64,000 nucleotides of DNA from Nostoc sp. KVJ3 (GCF_026127265.1 NZ_WWFG01000002.1:1674001-1738000), one strand, 5' to 3'. Counted from the stretch's first letter, positions 25,989 to 35,674 are shown. Numbers and translations: made by a program. The notes: generated by a model not told the origin, from the letters alone.

Positions 25989-26585
25989 ATGGACTATGAT
26001 ATTTGGTTTCGCCCTTTCGTCTGGATTGATTACCGACTAGCAGTATTATTCCTGGTAATTATTCCGCTAATTCTTCTGATTTGGGCATTTGTGCAAAAAG
26101 TAGAAGGTATACAACGCTTATTGACTATATACTGGCGAGTATCAAGCCTAGTGGCAATCACGATTTACTTAATGATTGCCCAGTATCCTGTTAGCTTTAT
26201 CTCTGGATTGATGGCTCAGATTTTGATCGTAGTTTCGCTGTGGTTCTGGGTGGATATCAACGATGAAATTGAGTATCAAACCAGTGGCGCTTTGAAATTT
26301 CTTTTCACCTCTTGGCGCTGGGCGACAACTGTTTATTGTTTTTTGGGTACACTAGCGTTTATCCCATTTTTGGGTTGTGCTTTTTCTGCCAGCGTGATGA
26401 AGACTGCTTATTGTCGCGTTTGGTTCGAGGTTCCGTTGTTATTTAAAGAATATTTTCATGCTAATAGCAAAGTTGAGTTCTTAGGTTTTCTTGGCATAAC
26501 TAGTTTAGTAATTTATGTGGTTTACTTAAGTTATTTTGTTCTGATTAAACTGGGCAAACAGGGACGTTCAGCCTCACCACAATAA
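25989..26585 (+). CDS. DUF3177-like membrane protein
   Basis: 198 residues with five or six membrane segments. The N-terminus (WFRPFVWIDYRLAVLFLVII, PLILLIWAFV) and IYWRVSSLVAITIYLMI followed by DINDEIEY are features I associate with DUF3177, a cyanobacterial and plastid membrane family of unknown role. The ATG at 25989 is preferred to a TTG at 25977. It lies 34 bp before the next gene. Confidence 0.7.
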   Translation: MDYDIWFRPFVWIDYRLAVLFLVIIPLILLIWAFVQKVEGIQRLLTIYWRVSSLVAITIYLMIAQYPVSFISGLMAQILIVVSLWFWVDINDEIEYQTSGALKFLFTSWRWATTVYCFLGTLAFIPFLGCAFSASVMKTAYCRVWFEVPLLFKEYFHANSKVEFLGFLGITSLVIYVVYLSYFVLIKLGKQGRSASPQ

Positions 26586-26619
26586 CTGTCGCTATGTCAC
26601 ATACCCCTACTGTAAAAAA

Positions 26620-26916
26620 ATGAATTCCATTGGTAAGCGACTAGAACAATACACCGCTAAACGCCCCAAAGAAGTCTTGATTGTAATAGTGGAAATTGCT
26701 GATGAGCAAGATACAATTGCTATTTTCAAAGGCTTTTCTAGTTCTTTGATGCGCCCAACGGCATTTGATGCAGATGTACCAGTTCTGCCAGTTGGGGCAA
26801 ACATCCTCAACATTGACCGAGTAGCCAGTCCTTACAATCCTGAAGCACCCCGTTATATTCAACAAGGACTCTCTTGGGAAGCTATGGAAACTCTATTATC
26901 AGAAGTAGAAGTCTAA
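26620..26916 (+). CDS. Small conserved protein, 98 aa (DUF7734-like)
   Basis: Begins NSIGKRLEQYTAKRPKEVL, followed by IAIFKGFSSSLMRPTAFDAD, VLPVGANILNIDRVASPYNP and YIQQGLSWE. Soluble, compact. I recall this pattern from a family shared by cyanobacteria and plant plastids (perhaps DUF7734; the name is not certain). Likely in a transcript with the DUF3177-like gene. Confidence 0.65.
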   Translation: MNSIGKRLEQYTAKRPKEVLIVIVEIADEQDTIAIFKGFSSSLMRPTAFDADVPVLPVGANILNIDRVASPYNPEAPRYIQQGLSWEAMETLLSEVEV

Positions 26917-26979
26917 CTATTTAATTGAGCAGTTATGCGGAACTGCTAAAATGGGCAGATGGTGGTGTAATTAACTAAA

Positions 26980-27168
26980 ATGCCTACTGCTGCTCAAGTA
27001 GCAAGTTTGTATCGTATTAGTTATCAACTGACGTACATCATGCTTCAGCCCACATATCTCATTTGTGTTGATAATCGGACTCGTAATGTATACATTCTTG
27101 CTGGGTATGACGAAGAGATTGAATTCCAGATTTTACCCAACGGAGAGTTGTCTGATGAGCCGAATTAA
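26980..27168 (+). CDS. DUF6888-like small protein
   Basis: 62 residues: PTAAQVASLYRISYQLTYIM, then LICVDNRTRNVYILAGYDEE and ILPNGELSDEPN. The FxxDxRTxNxxILAG and I.P.GE pattern is that of a small cyanobacterial family (DUF6888, from memory). It overlaps the next gene by 14 bp, as such pairs often do. Function unknown; the paired layout invites comparison with toxin-antitoxin or regulator pairs, but no evidence here proves it. Confidence 0.6.
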   Translation: MPTAAQVASLYRISYQLTYIMLQPTYLICVDNRTRNVYILAGYDEEIEFQILPNGELSDEPN

Positions 27169-27403
27169 TTACGATTTAATGTCTGATGTTGAATTGAAAC
27201 AGTATTTTCTCAAGCATCGGGGAGATCAAGCTGCTTTTCAAGCATACTTGGACAGGATTAATCAGCGTCCGCGTAGGATTGTCGCAAGCCCCAACGATCC
27301 CGATTTTGATGAGAAGGTTCAAGCAGCGATTCGCCAAAAGCTAGAAGCCGCTAGAAGCAGTAGTCAGCATAATACTGCGTCTGAGCAGACTGACCAAGAG
27401 TGA
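27155..27403 (+). CDS. DUF6887-like small protein
   Basis: 82 residues: RINYDLMSDVELKQYFLKHR, GDQAAFQAYLDRINQRPRR, DPDFDEKVQAAIRQKLE. The LMSxxELxxYxLxHRxDxxAFxxYxDR pattern matches a small cyanobacterial family (DUF6887, from memory) usually encoded beside DUF6888. GGAGAG sits before the ATG at 27155, inside the upstream gene, so translation is probably coupled. Confidence 0.6.
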   Translation: MSRINYDLMSDVELKQYFLKHRGDQAAFQAYLDRINQRPRRIVASPNDPDFDEKVQAAIRQKLEAARSSSQHNTASEQTDQE

Positions 27404-27539
27404 ATTCGTAATTCGTAATTTTGTTTGCGGAAACGTTGACTTTCAGATTGTTGATGGAACTTTTTGGAGATATAACCGAGAGAACACCTTTAGAGTGCGA
27501 TAATAAAAATTGCCTTAGATTGCTACAGAGGTGAAACTA

Positions 27540-28601
27540 ATGACTTCTTTATCGAATTCAAATGAACCACTTGAACGGGTAGATATAGCTCTTTTTGATT
27601 CACGATATGAAGGATTTGATGCTTCTGTAGCTCAAGAGCTAGCAGAATTACTTCAAAAAGCATATAAGCAGTTTGATCAGTTTGTTGCTGACGAAAAAGC
27701 AAAGAAGCCGCTTGTGCAAAGAAGCAAACTACAGCTTGGTGGAAATTACCAGTTGAGGAGTGAGCTTTACGAGAACGGTATCCCCTTTGGTTTTGTTGCT
27801 TCTAAAGCCAGCAGTAATGATGTATTTGTCGTTTTTCGTGGCACAAAAACTTTTGCTGAGTGGTTTAAAGATGCCAATATTCCGCTTGTTTCCTATAGTG
27901 ACGGCAAAAATCGAGAAGGGAATATTTTGAGAGTGGTTGGGGAATCAATACAACTAATCGAGTCTCCAATTTTGATTCCAAACACTAATGGTTTTGGTCG
28001 TGTAACGGTAGGTTTTAGGCAAATATACACCGCCTTACGCCAAGCGATGATTGACGCACTTAACCTCTGTGATAAAGATTCCCGGATTTTTGTAACAGGA
28101 CACAGCCTTGGTGGTGCATTAGCAACTTTAGCGCTTCCAGATATTCTCACTAACACCCAATTTAATAAGCTTAGAGAAGTTACTTTATATACTTTTGCCA
28201 GTCCCCGATGTGGAGACAGAGAATTTGCTATTAAGTTTCAAGACATAGGTATAAGGCATTGGAGAATTGCTAATACTGAAGATTTTGTAACGATGATTCC
28301 GTTTCCTACAGGAAATATTTTCAAAGCAACAAGAGCATTACCCCCAGATCAAGAAGAGCTAGCAATTGGGGATGGAGAAGTGACCTCAAAAATAGATAAA
28401 CCAAGAAATCCAAATCCACTTTTTGGTTTCTTTGAGGCAATGTATAACCGAAGCGGGGAAATATATAACAATCGAAAAAGAAGGATGCCAGATTACGTGC
28501 ATACAGGCACACCAGTTTGTTTTACGATTCATGCAGCCGCTTTAGAACAGCACCATAATTTAGAAGAAATTTATATGCGTGGAATCTTGAGATTTAAGTA
28601 G
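27540..28601 (+). CDS. Class 3 lipase family protein
   Basis: 353-residue alpha/beta hydrolase. Catalytic elbow GHSLGGALATLAL (Ser at about 183), oxyanion-region VVFRGTKTFAEWFKDA, then YTFASPRCGDREFA, NTEDFVTMIPFP (acid) and YVHTGTPVCF (His). These are Lipase_3 hallmarks. No signal peptide is visible, so it probably acts on intracellular membrane lipids. GAGGTG is spaced 7 bases from the ATG at 27540; an in-frame GTG is at 27531. Confidence 0.85.
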   Translation: MTSLSNSNEPLERVDIALFDSRYEGFDASVAQELAELLQKAYKQFDQFVADEKAKKPLVQRSKLQLGGNYQLRSELYENGIPFGFVASKASSNDVFVVFRGTKTFAEWFKDANIPLVSYSDGKNREGNILRVVGESIQLIESPILIPNTNGFGRVTVGFRQIYTALRQAMIDALNLCDKDSRIFVTGHSLGGALATLALPDILTNTQFNKLREVTLYTFASPRCGDREFAIKFQDIGIRHWRIANTEDFVTMIPFPTGNIFKATRALPPDQEELAIGDGEVTSKIDKPRNPNPLFGFFEAMYNRSGEIYNNRKRRMPDYVHTGTPVCFTIHAAALEQHHNLEEIYMRGILRFK

Positions 28602-28667
28602 AGTTTCTTCACTGCAAGATTATATTGTGAGGGAAGGGTAATTTCTAGGTTACGGAGGAATCTTGTA

Positions 28668-29042
28668 GTGCAAATCATTGCCACTATCAGCGTTATATTT
28701 GTTGCGGTCGTGCATATTATTATCTCAGTAGTAGAAATATTTTTGTGGGGAAATCCTTTTGTTCATCAAAGGCTTGGATTTACAGCCGACGGTGCAGAGC
28801 TAGTGGCTCCAATTGTTAAAAATGCAGGACTATATAACAGCTTTATTGCCGCTGGCTTAATCTGGGGAGCATTTGCTAAAAGCGATTTCCTATCAGTTCG
28901 GGTCTTCTTTCTGGTATGTGTTGTGATTGCAGGTATCTTTGGCGCATTAACTCTAAAAAAGACAACTTTTGTACTTCAGACACTTCCTGCATCCATTGCG
29001 TTGATTTTTGTTTGGTTGGCTTTTATTGAAGCCAAGGGATAA
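28668..29042 (+). CDS. DUF1304 family membrane protein
   Basis: 124 residues, four membrane segments. Features of DUF1304: HIIISVVEIFLWGNPFVHQRLG, APIVKNAGLYNSFIAAGLIWG, FGALTLKKTTFVLQTLPASIAL. The start is GTG with GGAGGA eight bases upstream. Function unknown in the family. Confidence 0.85.
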   Translation: MQIIATISVIFVAVVHIIISVVEIFLWGNPFVHQRLGFTADGAELVAPIVKNAGLYNSFIAAGLIWGAFAKSDFLSVRVFFLVCVVIAGIFGALTLKKTTFVLQTLPASIALIFVWLAFIEAKG

Positions 29043-29275
29043 GTCTAACAAAACGAGTAGAGACAAAGATGAGAAGCAGTGCAGTCTAACAACCTTATTT
29101 CAACGGACGGTATAAATATCTCGGTAGTGAGGCAAAGGTTAACATCTGCCGATGAACATGATCGTTACCTTTAAGCAAGCAAGCCACAGTTCTGTCTAAA
29201 TTGCCATCTAAAACTGTCTTCTCTATGAGAGGGCGAACGATTTTGAAGAATTATTTTAACTTTTGAATTTACAAA

Positions 29276-30391
29276 ATGTCCCGTTCTGGATACACACTTC
29301 CCGTTTTTGCCTGCGCTGCTGCTGTTGCAGCTTTACATTGGTTACGCGATCGCAAACCCCTAACTTTTGCCTCTATAGATTTGATTGAACCCGCTCAAAT
29401 CGCCGAAATCCCAATTGAACAGGTAGCAGGGCTATCTGAGAATACAGCTTTAGCAATAACTCGCAGCGATCCTGGTGATAATCTCGATTTGACTAAAAAT
29501 ACACCGATTTGGGCATTGGTGGAATGGCGAGAACAGGGTGATGATGCTGTAATTATTAAAGGTGGCGAAGGGATTGGTAGGCAATTAAATGCTGATGACA
29601 AACCTGCTATTTATGCTTACGCTCAAAGGCTCTTAAAAGAAAACTTACAACGGCTGCTAGCACCTGGGGAAAAAATCACGGTGACGATTATTCTACCTGA
29701 AGGGCGATCGCTAGCTGTTCGGACTTCAAATTCTGCTTTTGGTGTGGTTGAAGGACTTTCGCTTTTAGGCACAACTGGTATTTCTCAACCCTTAAGTACA
29801 CCCGATCAGCTTGCAGTTTTTCGGGGGGAATTACAAAATAAAGCTAGTCGTTTTGAGAGTTTAGTATTCTGTATCGGCGAGAATGGCCTAGATTTGGCGC
29901 GTAAACTAGGGATTAATCCTGAACAATTGGTCAAAACTGCTAACTGGCTTGGCCCAATGTTAGTAGAAGCTGATGTGCTAGGCGTGAAAGAAATCTTATT
30001 ATTTGGCTATCACGGGAAACTGATGAAGTTGGCGGGGGGAATTTTTCACACTCATCACTACTTGGCTGATGGAAGGCGAGAAATTTTGGCAGCGCACTGT
30101 GCGATCGCAGGTTTAAAATCACCTGATATCCAAGTTGTGTTTAATAGTGCTACCGCCGAAGCAGCCTTAACATACCTAAAATCGCTTGATGCTGCAACCG
30201 GTAGTGATTGGGTAAATCAAGTTTACAATGCGATCGCAGAAACCATTGATGTTCGTTCTCAAGAATACATTCAAAGCCATAGCGAAAAGGGCACAGCAGT
30301 TACAGTCTGTGGCTCGATTCTGTTTGATCGCGATCGCAAAATTATCGTGAAGAGTAAAACTGCTGGTCTGTTAATGGGAAAATTATGTTAA
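29276..30391 (+). CDS. cbiD: Cobalt-precorrin-5B C1-methyltransferase
   Basis: 371 residues. CbiD methylates C-1 of the corrin ring in anaerobic-type cobalamin synthesis. Seen: SRSGYTLPVFACAAAVAALHWL, SDPGDNLDLTKNTPIWALVEW, IIKGGEGIGRQL, FGVVEGLSLLGTTGI, ILLFGYHGKLMKLAGGIFHT and a closing CGSILFDRDR. The GGIFHTHHYLADGRREILAAH portion is characteristic. No cobalamin riboswitch was recognised in the 230 bp upstream. Followed by guaA after 224 bp. Confidence 0.92.
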   Translation: MSRSGYTLPVFACAAAVAALHWLRDRKPLTFASIDLIEPAQIAEIPIEQVAGLSENTALAITRSDPGDNLDLTKNTPIWALVEWREQGDDAVIIKGGEGIGRQLNADDKPAIYAYAQRLLKENLQRLLAPGEKITVTIILPEGRSLAVRTSNSAFGVVEGLSLLGTTGISQPLSTPDQLAVFRGELQNKASRFESLVFCIGENGLDLARKLGINPEQLVKTANWLGPMLVEADVLGVKEILLFGYHGKLMKLAGGIFHTHHYLADGRREILAAHCAIAGLKSPDIQVVFNSATAEAALTYLKSLDAATGSDWVNQVYNAIAETIDVRSQEYIQSHSEKGTAVTVCGSILFDRDRKIIVKSKTAGLLMGKLC

Positions 30392-30615
30392 TTTATTATG
30401 AATAATCGTAAACAATTCAAATAAATAATCTTTTAAGTAACCACTCTAGGGTAAGTTTATCGTTCTAATACCATCTCCGACTACCGGACTAGACAAACGC
30501 ACATAACCTCGCGTTTGTCTAGGGCTTCTATACCATTATCAACCTAACCAGGCTGAATAATAGCATCACCATAGACCACAAAGCATCTACCCTTAGCAGA
30601 TATAACACTCCCGTC

Positions 30616-32238
30616 ATGAATACAGCGGTGACTCTACCAACTGAACAAGCGCCCCAAACATTGGAAAATGTTGGGCGGCTCAATCGCCAATTGATTGTAA
30701 TTCTAGACTTCGGCTCTCAATATTCTGAATTGATTGCCCGTCGCATCCGCGAGACTCAAGTATACTCTGAAGTTTTATCCTATCGCACTACTTCGGAACA
30801 ATTACGCCAACTAAATCCCAAGGGAATCATCCTCTCTGGTGGGCCGAGTTCGGTTTATGGTGATAACGCTCCCCATTGTCACCCAGAAATCTGGAATTTG
30901 GGAATACCCGTCTTGGGTGTTTGCTATGGGATGCAGCTAATGGTAAACCAACTCGGTGGGGAAGTGGCAAAGGCTGACCGAGGTGAGTACGGCAAAGCAT
31001 CATTATATATTGACGATCCCACAGATTTGCTAACTAATGTTGAAGATGGCACTACCATGTGGATGAGTCACGGAGACTCTGTTACCCAAATGCCATCAGG
31101 GTTTGAATTGCTGGCACATACAGAAAATACCCCCTGTGCTGCGATCGCCGATCACGAAAGGAAACTTTACGGGGTTCAATTCCATCCAGAGGTGGTGCAT
31201 TCTCTTGGCGGAATTGCATTAATCCGTAATTTTGTCTATCATATCTGCGATTGCGAACCGACTTGGACAACTGCGGCTTTTGTTGAAGAGGCGATTCGGG
31301 AAATTCGCACCAGAGTTGGTGAGAAGCGGGTGCTATTGGCGCTGTCTGGGGGAGTTGATTCTTCAACCCTGGCGTTCTTGCTCTATAAAGCCATTGGTGA
31401 ACAACTAACTTGCGTCTTTATCGATCAAGGCTTTATGCGAAAGTATGAGCCGGAGCGATTGGTAAAGCTGTTCCAAGAGCAGTTTCACATTCCTGTAGAG
31501 TATGTAAATGCCCGCGATCGCTTTTTAGCTAAGGTTGCTGGTGTTACAGATCCTGAAGAAAAACGCCGCCGCATTGGACATGAGTTTATCAATGTATTTG
31601 AGGAAACCTCCAAGCGCCTCGGTCACTTTGACTATCTGGCTCAAGGGACTCTTTACCCAGATGTGATCGAATCTGCTGATACTAACGCTGATCCCCAAAC
31701 TGGTGAGCGGGTAGCGGTGAAAATTAAGAGTCATCACAATGTTGGCGGTTTGCCCAAAGACCTAAGATTTAAATTGGTGGAACCACTGCGGAAACTATTT
31801 AAAGATGAAGTCCGCAAAGTTGGGCGTTCCATCGGTTTACCAGAAGAAATTGTCCAACGACAACCTTTTCCTGGTCCTGGTTTGGCAATTCGCATTCTGG
31901 GCGAAGTGACATCCGATCGGTTAAATATTTTGCGCGATGCTGATTTGATTGTGCGGCAAGAAATTAACCAACGCGGTATGTATCATGATTTTTGGCAAGC
32001 ATTTGCTGTATTGCTACCAATTCGTAGTGTTGGCGTTATGGGCGATCAACGTACTTACGCTTACCCCATCGTCTTGCGGATTGTCACCAGTGAAGATGGC
32101 ATGACTGCTGATTGGGCAAGAGTGCCTTACGATGTCCTGGAAGTGATTTCCACGCGAATTGTGAATGAGGTGAAAGGGGTGAATCGGGTGGTTTATGACA
32201 TCACATCTAAGCCGCCTGGAACCATTGAATGGGAGTAA
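30616..32238 (+). CDS. guaA: GMP synthase (glutamine-hydrolysing)
   Basis: 540 residues: amidotransferase domain (about 25-215) with catalytic Cys in GVCYGMQLM and His-Glu in QFHPEVVHS, ATP-pyrophosphatase domain with the PP-loop LLALSGGVDSSTLAFLL at about 240, and C-terminal dimerisation domain ending RVVYDITSKPPGTIEWE. It converts XMP to GMP. The ATG gives a short N-terminal extension (about 22 residues) that is usual in cyanobacteria. Confidence 0.98.
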   Translation: MNTAVTLPTEQAPQTLENVGRLNRQLIVILDFGSQYSELIARRIRETQVYSEVLSYRTTSEQLRQLNPKGIILSGGPSSVYGDNAPHCHPEIWNLGIPVLGVCYGMQLMVNQLGGEVAKADRGEYGKASLYIDDPTDLLTNVEDGTTMWMSHGDSVTQMPSGFELLAHTENTPCAAIADHERKLYGVQFHPEVVHSLGGIALIRNFVYHICDCEPTWTTAAFVEEAIREIRTRVGEKRVLLALSGGVDSSTLAFLLYKAIGEQLTCVFIDQGFMRKYEPERLVKLFQEQFHIPVEYVNARDRFLAKVAGVTDPEEKRRRIGHEFINVFEETSKRLGHFDYLAQGTLYPDVIESADTNADPQTGERVAVKIKSHHNVGGLPKDLRFKLVEPLRKLFKDEVRKVGRSIGLPEEIVQRQPFPGPGLAIRILGEVTSDRLNILRDADLIVRQEINQRGMYHDFWQAFAVLLPIRSVGVMGDQRTYAYPIVLRIVTSEDGMTADWARVPYDVLEVISTRIVNEVKGVNRVVYDITSKPPGTIEWE

Positions 32239-32871
32239 TCAAATTCATCACCGAATTTTGGATTTTGGATTAAAAGATTCAAAATTCAAAATTTTTTATA
32301 TCTCTTTAATTATTGCTCCTTCCCTCTTCTCTGCAAGATGCTCTGTGTTCACGTAGTCTCTTGTAGAGAAGGCGTACTTGGCGGTTTGTTTAAAATTCAG
32401 TGCATCTTTATAGCGAATTGGTATTAGTAATAAAACAGTAACTAATTAGCAAAATGATTCGTTGAACTCTAAGAGGTTGTTTGAAAAGTTTTTTTGTATA
32501 CGCCCAACCCTTGGAGATCCCCCTAAATCCCCCTTAAAAAGGGGGACTTTGATTCCGGTTCCCCCCTTAAAAAGGGGGGGTAGGGGGGATCTCCAAGTGC
32601 CTAAAATCACAGCTAACTACTTTTCAAACAACCTCTAACTATTCGTTAAAGTGAATCTTTTAAATGTAAATAAATTTAAACATAAACATAATTTTATCTA
32701 GTCGAGAATTATAAATGCCAGGGAATAATTAACCATCAGGTTGGGCAAATTGAGTTATTGTCTAGAAAAGTAGGCGCGATCGCAGTAAAATTACCAATGG
32801 TGTGGTTACAGAGAAAAAACCAGCATCTCATTAGAAATAATTTTCATTTAATCAACGTTAATGGAGATGTT
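32239..32871. other. Intergenic region with family A MITE
   Basis: About 630 bp. Beyond the MITE at 32473-32635 it has AATTTTGGATTTTGGATT heptamer-like repeats just after guaA and a CTCTTGTAGAGAAGGCG fragment near 32355. An in-frame TTG at 32758 could extend the response regulator, but the added residues have no conserved pattern. Confidence 0.45.
32473..32635. mobile_element. MITE-like element, family A copy 2
   Basis: 163 bp bounded by GAGGTTGTTTGAAAAGT and ACTTTTCAAACAACCTC with TAA directly repeated on both flanks. It is inverted relative to copy 1 (4049-4210): the sequence beside its right end, CTAAAATCACAGCTAAC, is the complement of that beside the left end of copy 1. The interior is palindromic GC-rich sequence without ORF. 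Confidence 0.8.
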
Positions 32872-33276
32872 ATGGAACCTGCTCTGCCCCTTGCTGGCTT
32901 AAACATCCTCGTAGTTGATGATGATGACGATAGCCGCTTTTACATTACCACCGTGTTAGAAGCTGATGGAGCAAGTATCATGGCAGTTGCATCGGCGGCG
33001 GTAGCATTGAAAGTACTACCTGAGTTACAGCCAGATGTTTTAATTTGTGATATTGCTATGCCTGGTGAAGATGGCTACACCCTCATTCGTAAAATCCGGG
33101 CGCTGAATCCTGATATTTTGGGAAGAATCCCTGCGATCGCCTTAACTGCTTATGGCGATAGCGAGTATCGTAGCCGTGCGCTAGAAGCGGGCTTTCAGAC
33201 TCATGTGGCTAAACCAGTTGATCCGGGAGAACTAGTTGCGATCGTCGCTAATTTGCTTGCTTCTTATAAGAGTTAA
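32872..33276 (+). CDS. Stand-alone response regulator
   Basis: 134 residues, a lone receiver domain. VVDDDDDSR (acidic pocket), phosphoacceptor Asp in LICDIAMPGEDG at about 63, Thr in ALTAYGD and Lys in HVAKPVDP. No output domain follows, so it should work like CheY-type regulators or pass phosphate on. GGAG lies 5 bases before the ATG at 32872. The cognate kinase is not in the window. Confidence 0.9.
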   Translation: MEPALPLAGLNILVVDDDDDSRFYITTVLEADGASIMAVASAAVALKVLPELQPDVLICDIAMPGEDGYTLIRKIRALNPDILGRIPAIALTAYGDSEYRSRALEAGFQTHVAKPVDPGELVAIVANLLASYKS

Positions 33277-33368
33277 TACAGAAATGCTGTTATTTGTCGG
33301 TGGTCATTTCTTCTTTGCCTTACATAGCGGTTCCCATTCAAATGTGGTACAACATCATCTCGTAAGGT

Positions 33369-33396
33369 GTAGGGGCAATTCATGAATTGCCCCTAC
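33369..33396 (-). terminator. GTAGGGGC palindrome, copy 2, after CDF gene
   Basis: Perfect 28-bp palindrome bounded by GTAGGGGCAATTCA and its complement, 5 bp past the CDF gene stop on the minus strand. It probably ends that transcript, or is a dispersed palindrome like 25743-25770. Confidence 0.45.
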
Positions 33397-33401
33397 TGGT
33401 G

Positions 33402-34307
33402 TTAGTTCGCTCCAGTCTCAAAGCTAATTTGCTCAGACTTATATGCTGGTGGCTCGATGTGAATTAAAATCCTGACTGGACGGAACTTTTCTTCTAATCG
33501 GCTTTCTACTTCTTCGGTGATGTGGTGGGCAGTTTCTACGTCTGGTGCATCTACTATTAAATGCATTTCAATGAACACTTGACGACCAAGAACACCGCGA
33601 GAAGCGATCGCATGACAGTTAATTACACCTGGAACAGAGGTAGCAATCGCATGAATTACTTCTGGTGCGATCGCCATTTGATCTACAAGCCAAGGCAAGT
33701 TCTCTTTTAAAACTGACCAACCACTCCAAAATACCAACAACGCGACAGGAAAAGCTAACACCAGATCCATCCATTGATAACCTAACCAAACTCCGATCAA
33801 GCCAGCAATTACAGAGATTGTCACCCAAATGTCGCTCATGGTATGCGTAGCGTCAGCGATCAGAATCGAGCTACCTACCCGCTTACCTACAGCACGTTCA
33901 TAAAACGCCACAAAAATATTCACACCCAGGACAATTAGTAATAACCACAACTCAGGGGGTGATATTCTCACAGGTTCACCACCACCTTTGAGAATTCGCT
34001 CCATTGCTCCTTGCAAAATTTCAAAACAGGCTATTCCTAAAAATGAGGCAATTCCTAAAGCTCCCACAGCTTCAAACTTGCCGTGTCCGTAGGGATGCTC
34101 GCGATCGGGTTGTGGAGAAGAAAATTTACTCGCAATTAATCCTAAAACGTTGTTGGCGCTATCTGTCACACTATGCAAGGCATCAGCTAGCAAACTCAAG
34201 GAACCTGTCCAGTAACCCACAACTGCTTTCAATCCCAGTACAAACAGATTGAGTAGTAAGGTAATAATTAAAACCTTTCGCACTTCGGCGCGGTTATCGT
34301 AAATCAT
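33402..34307 (-). CDS. Cation diffusion facilitator (CDF) transporter
   Basis: 301 residues with six membrane segments and a C-terminal cytoplasmic metal-sensing domain (about 205-290: VPGVINCHAIASRGVLGRQVF ... ILIHIEPP). Metal sites in TM2 (ADALHSVTDSANN) and TM5 (ADATHTMSD) have the HxxxD/HxxxD form usual in Zn2+-exporting CDFs; Mn2+ or Co2+/Fe2+ cannot be excluded. Exports divalent metal from the cytoplasm by proton antiport. Confidence 0.92.
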   Translation of the reverse strand: MIYDNRAEVRKVLIITLLLNLFVLGLKAVVGYWTGSLSLLADALHSVTDSANNVLGLIASKFSSPQPDREHPYGHGKFEAVGALGIASFLGIACFEILQGAMERILKGGGEPVRISPPELWLLLIVLGVNIFVAFYERAVGKRVGSSILIADATHTMSDIWVTISVIAGLIGVWLGYQWMDLVLAFPVALLVFWSGWSVLKENLPWLVDQMAIAPEVIHAIATSVPGVINCHAIASRGVLGRQVFIEMHLIVDAPDVETAHHITEEVESRLEEKFRPVRILIHIEPPAYKSEQISFETGAN

Positions 34308-34926
34308 GAATAATTTATTACATCAAGTTCTATGACTTCTAATGTAAAACTTAAAACATAAATAAACACAAATCAAATGTATCAAAGTCTTACGCAGTAA
34401 GAATTAAGTCTCTCTATAGGAGCTATATTTTATACTGTTTTATTGAGATTATTTATAACTAACAACAGCTACAAGGTTTATAGCTATTAGTAATGCCTTG
34501 ACAGATAACAGCGTATTTTTAGCATTAATTCCAGGAATATTTTAATTAATTAATTTTGTTATTCATATATCCAGCCAGTCCAAACCGAATTGTATTCAAA
34601 GATATTATGACGACCATTAGCACTCTGTACTAACTCAGGATAAATTACGAGCTTAGGAAGTTTTATTTACTACCTTATAAAAATGATGAAGCTTACGCTT
34701 TATTTATCAAATTGTCAATATTTGAGTAGTGAAATCAAAAAACACTTACAGGTTTTGGAATAATTAGTAAATCTATAGGTAAGTTTTCACGTTCTCCTTC
34801 TAAAAGTAAATTCACAAGCCAGAGAATGGGTGAACATTTGATACTCTTATGAGTTTGAGTAAGAACTTGAGCAATATAATTCCAAAGGTCAATTTTCCTC
34901 AGACGACAAGTTTCAACCACGAATAC
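34308..34926. other. AT-rich spacer before the SDR gene
   Basis: 620 bp, mostly AT-rich with no conserved pattern until 34827-34920, where the minus strand reads like a transposase fragment (listed separately). Confidence 0.4.
34827..34920 (-). pseudogene. Possible IS66-type transposase remnant
   Basis: The minus strand reads VVETCRLRKIDLWNYIAQVL then TQTHKSIKCSPI. This resembles the C-terminal end of IS66-family transposases (ETCRLxxxDPWxYxAxVL). There is no start, no catalytic region and no inverted repeat visible. It abuts the SDR gene, whose composition differs from its neighbours. The call is from remembered pattern only. Confidence 0.4.
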
Positions 34927-34927
34927 T

Positions 34928-35674
34928 ATGAATACTAAAAAACTTACAGGTAAGGTGGCATTGGTAACAGGCGGCTCACGCGGTCTAGGAGCAGCGATCG
35001 CTAAACGTCTCGCAGACGATGGTGCAACTGTCGCCCTCACCTACACTAGTTCGCCACAAAAAGCCGACGAGGTGGTGCTTGCCATTGAAGCAGCAGGTGG
35101 CAAAGCCTTGGCAATACGCGCCGATAGTGCCGACGTTGAAGCGGTGAAAAACGCTGTTGCCGAGACAGTCAAAGTCTTTGGTCGTCTTGACATCCTCGTG
35201 AACAATGCGGGGGTCGCCACTTTGGCCCCAATTGACCAATTCTCAATGGATGATTTTGATCGGTTGATCGCAGTTAACGTTAAGGGTGTCTTTGTGGCAA
35301 CTCAGGAGGCTGTCCGCCACATGGATGAAGGCGGACGGATCGTGATGATTGGCAGCGTCAACAGTGATATCATGCCTTTTGCTGGCGGCTCCGTTTACGC
35401 TTTGACCAAAGGAGCGATCGCCAGTTTCACACGCGGTCTTGCTCGCGATCTCGGCCCTCGTGGCATCACTGTGAACAATATCCAACCTGGCCCGGTAGAC
35501 ACCGACATGAATCCGGCGGAAGGCCCTTTTGCCGAGACTATGAAAAGTATGATTGCCTTGCAACGCTATGGACGAAGCGAAGAAGTTGCCGATATGGTTT
35601 CCTATCTCGCTAGTGCAGAAGCCGGTTTCATCACCGGTGCAAGCCTGAAGATTGATGGCGGCTTTGCAGCCTGA
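34928..35674 (+). CDS. SDR family oxidoreductase (FabG-like)
   Basis: 248-residue short-chain dehydrogenase/reductase. NADP-binding TGGSRGLGAAIA at about 15, NNAG at about 93, and the active-site region GSVNSDIMPFAGGSVYALTK with Tyr-xxx-Lys; C-terminal ASLKIDGGFAA. It reduces or oxidises a small hydroxy/keto substrate; whether it is a true ketoacyl-ACP reductase cannot be told. The gene is GC-richer (GCC, GGC, CTC codons) than its surroundings, and remnants of other genes lie on both sides, which suggests recent acquisition, perhaps from a proteobacterium. Confidence 0.88.
   Translation: MNTKKLTGKVALVTGGSRGLGAAIAKRLADDGATVALTYTSSPQKADEVVLAIEAAGGKALAIRADSADVEAVKNAVAETVKVFGRLDILVNNAGVATLAPIDQFSMDDFDRLIAVNVKGVFVATQEAVRHMDEGGRIVMIGSVNSDIMPFAGGSVYALTKGAIASFTRGLARDLGPRGITVNNIQPGPVDTDMNPAEGPFAETMKSMIALQRYGRSEEVADMVSYLASAEAGFITGASLKIDGGFAA

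Noticed and set aside
29043..29275. Cobalamin riboswitch before cbiD
   Set aside because: Looked for a B12-box-like sequence and paired stems in the 233-bp leader and found none that was convincing.
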